Below, one piece after another: positions 5,035 through 5,444 of a stretch of 5,444 nucleotides of DNA; the stretch's first letter is position 1, and every line of letters starts with the position of its first letter. The DNA is from Planctomycetes bacterium RBG_13_46_10. GTDB lineage: Bacteria > Planctomycetota > Phycisphaerae > Sedimentisphaerales > Anaerobacaceae. The notes under the pieces are model-generated. The model saw nothing but the letters and a program-made list of their open reading frames with translations. It was not told where the DNA came from and ran no database searches. A program made the translations under genes and the position numbers. The stretch spans positions 46,657 to 52,100 of the forward strand of contig MHYD01000044.1 in NCBI GenBank assembly GCA_001824645.1, read 5' to 3'.

Positions 5035-5444
5035 ATGGCTAAGAAACGCAAACATTTAGGTGAAATACTTTATAGAGCCGGCTTGGTTCAAAAAGAGGCT
5101 CTTATTAATGCCATTAAAACTTCAAAATCCAACGGCAAGCGACTCGGCCAGGTTTTGCTGCAGGAAGGTTTGATAGATGAAGAAACGCTGACCAAGGCGA
5201 TAGCCAAGCAATACGAGTTAAAATACGTAAACCTTGACCAGGCACCCATTCCTCCTGATGCTCTAAAAATCATTCCGGAAGATTTAATTAAAAGACATAA
5301 TATCCTTCCTTTAAGCGTGAACAACGGCAAGCTGAAGTTAATTATTAGTGACCCAACCGATTTGGATATGATGGATTCACTCAGGCTTCGGCTTAACTCG
5401 GAATTAGAGTGTTATATTGCCAATCCGACAAAAATTCGCGAGCA
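5035..5444 (+). CDS. gspE: GspE/PilB-type secretion or type IV pilus assembly ATPase, N-terminal part (3' truncated by window edge)
   Basis: The frame is open from ATG 5035 to the window end (136 codons plus two bases). It begins with a tandem MshEN/T2SSE_N unit. A 24-residue motif at 7-30 (HLGEIL...AGLV...AL) and a second at 36-59 (RLGQVLL...EGLI...L...Q59) are separated by five residues. Next come a NLDQAPIPPDAL segment (66-77), a second small domain (IPEDLIKRHNILPL, then KLKLIISDPTDLDMMDSL), as in PilB/GspE N-terminal regions. The Walker ATPase core lies beyond the window. Such hexameric ATPases power type IV pilus extension or type II secretion at the inner membrane; the fragment cannot separate pilB from gspE. 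ATG 5035 has a weak AAGAAG (5021-5026) eight bases upstream; TTG 5029 is an in-frame alternative. A stop at 5005 excludes longer forms. A strong promoter sits just upstream. Confidence 0.88.
   Translation, partial: MAKKRKHLGEILYRAGLVQKEALINAIKTSKSNGKRLGQVLLQEGLIDEETLTKAIAKQYELKYVNLDQAPIPPDALKIIPEDLIKRHNILPLSVNNGKLKLIISDPTDLDMMDSLRLRLNSELECYIANPTKIRE

Overview
The window looks like bacterial chromosome of moderate GC: by rough counts about 38-40% in the OLD gene and about 46-48% in the HNH and cinA genes. Two core-type genes on the right, cinA and a GspE/PilB-type secretion or pilus ATPase, and the tail of a probable zinc-dependent dehydrogenase on the left flank a three-gene accessory cluster. 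The intergenic repeats are of kinds common in environmental genomes: runs with 9-nt periodicity, and a palindrome with ATTGC/GCAAT ends. Together with a dockerin/EF-hand-like tail on the HNH protein, they loosely suggest a Planctomycetota/PVC-type or similar environmental lineage. That is a weak inference; nothing in the window fixes the taxon. All genes found are on the + strand.

Layout. 1-78: C-terminal 25 codons of a probable zinc-dependent alcohol/polyol dehydrogenase. 79-776: about 700 bp without a gene, very AT-rich, full of short direct and inverted repeats, with a plausible sigma70-type promoter near its right end (674-701). 777-3520: compact unidirectional cluster of an OLD-family ATPase/TOPRIM nuclease (642 aa), a 70-aa KTSC-domain protein and a 189-aa HNH nuclease, separated by 17 and 15 nt and so probably one operon. 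3521-3716: about 200 bp with a dispersed palindromic repeat, a small perfect stem-loop and a terminator-like hairpin, then a possible promoter ending almost at the cinA ATG. 3717-4967: complete cinA. 4970-4998: a near-consensus extended -10 promoter starting two bases after the cinA stop. 5035-5444: 5' part of a GspE/PilB-type ATPase, cut by the window edge.

Function. The OLD-KTSC-HNH cluster is the most interesting part. It combines an intact ABC-type ATPase plus TOPRIM nuclease, a small domain of unknown function and a second, metal-dependent nuclease, inserted between housekeeping-type genes. This architecture resembles an anti-phage or anti-plasmid defence cassette. No gajB/UvrD helicase follows the OLD gene, so it is not a canonical Gabija locus, and I know of no named system with this exact gene set. 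The defence role is an inference. The secretion ATPase begins with a tandem 24-residue motif of the MshEN c-di-GMP-binding type, so the start of that machine may be controlled by c-di-GMP.
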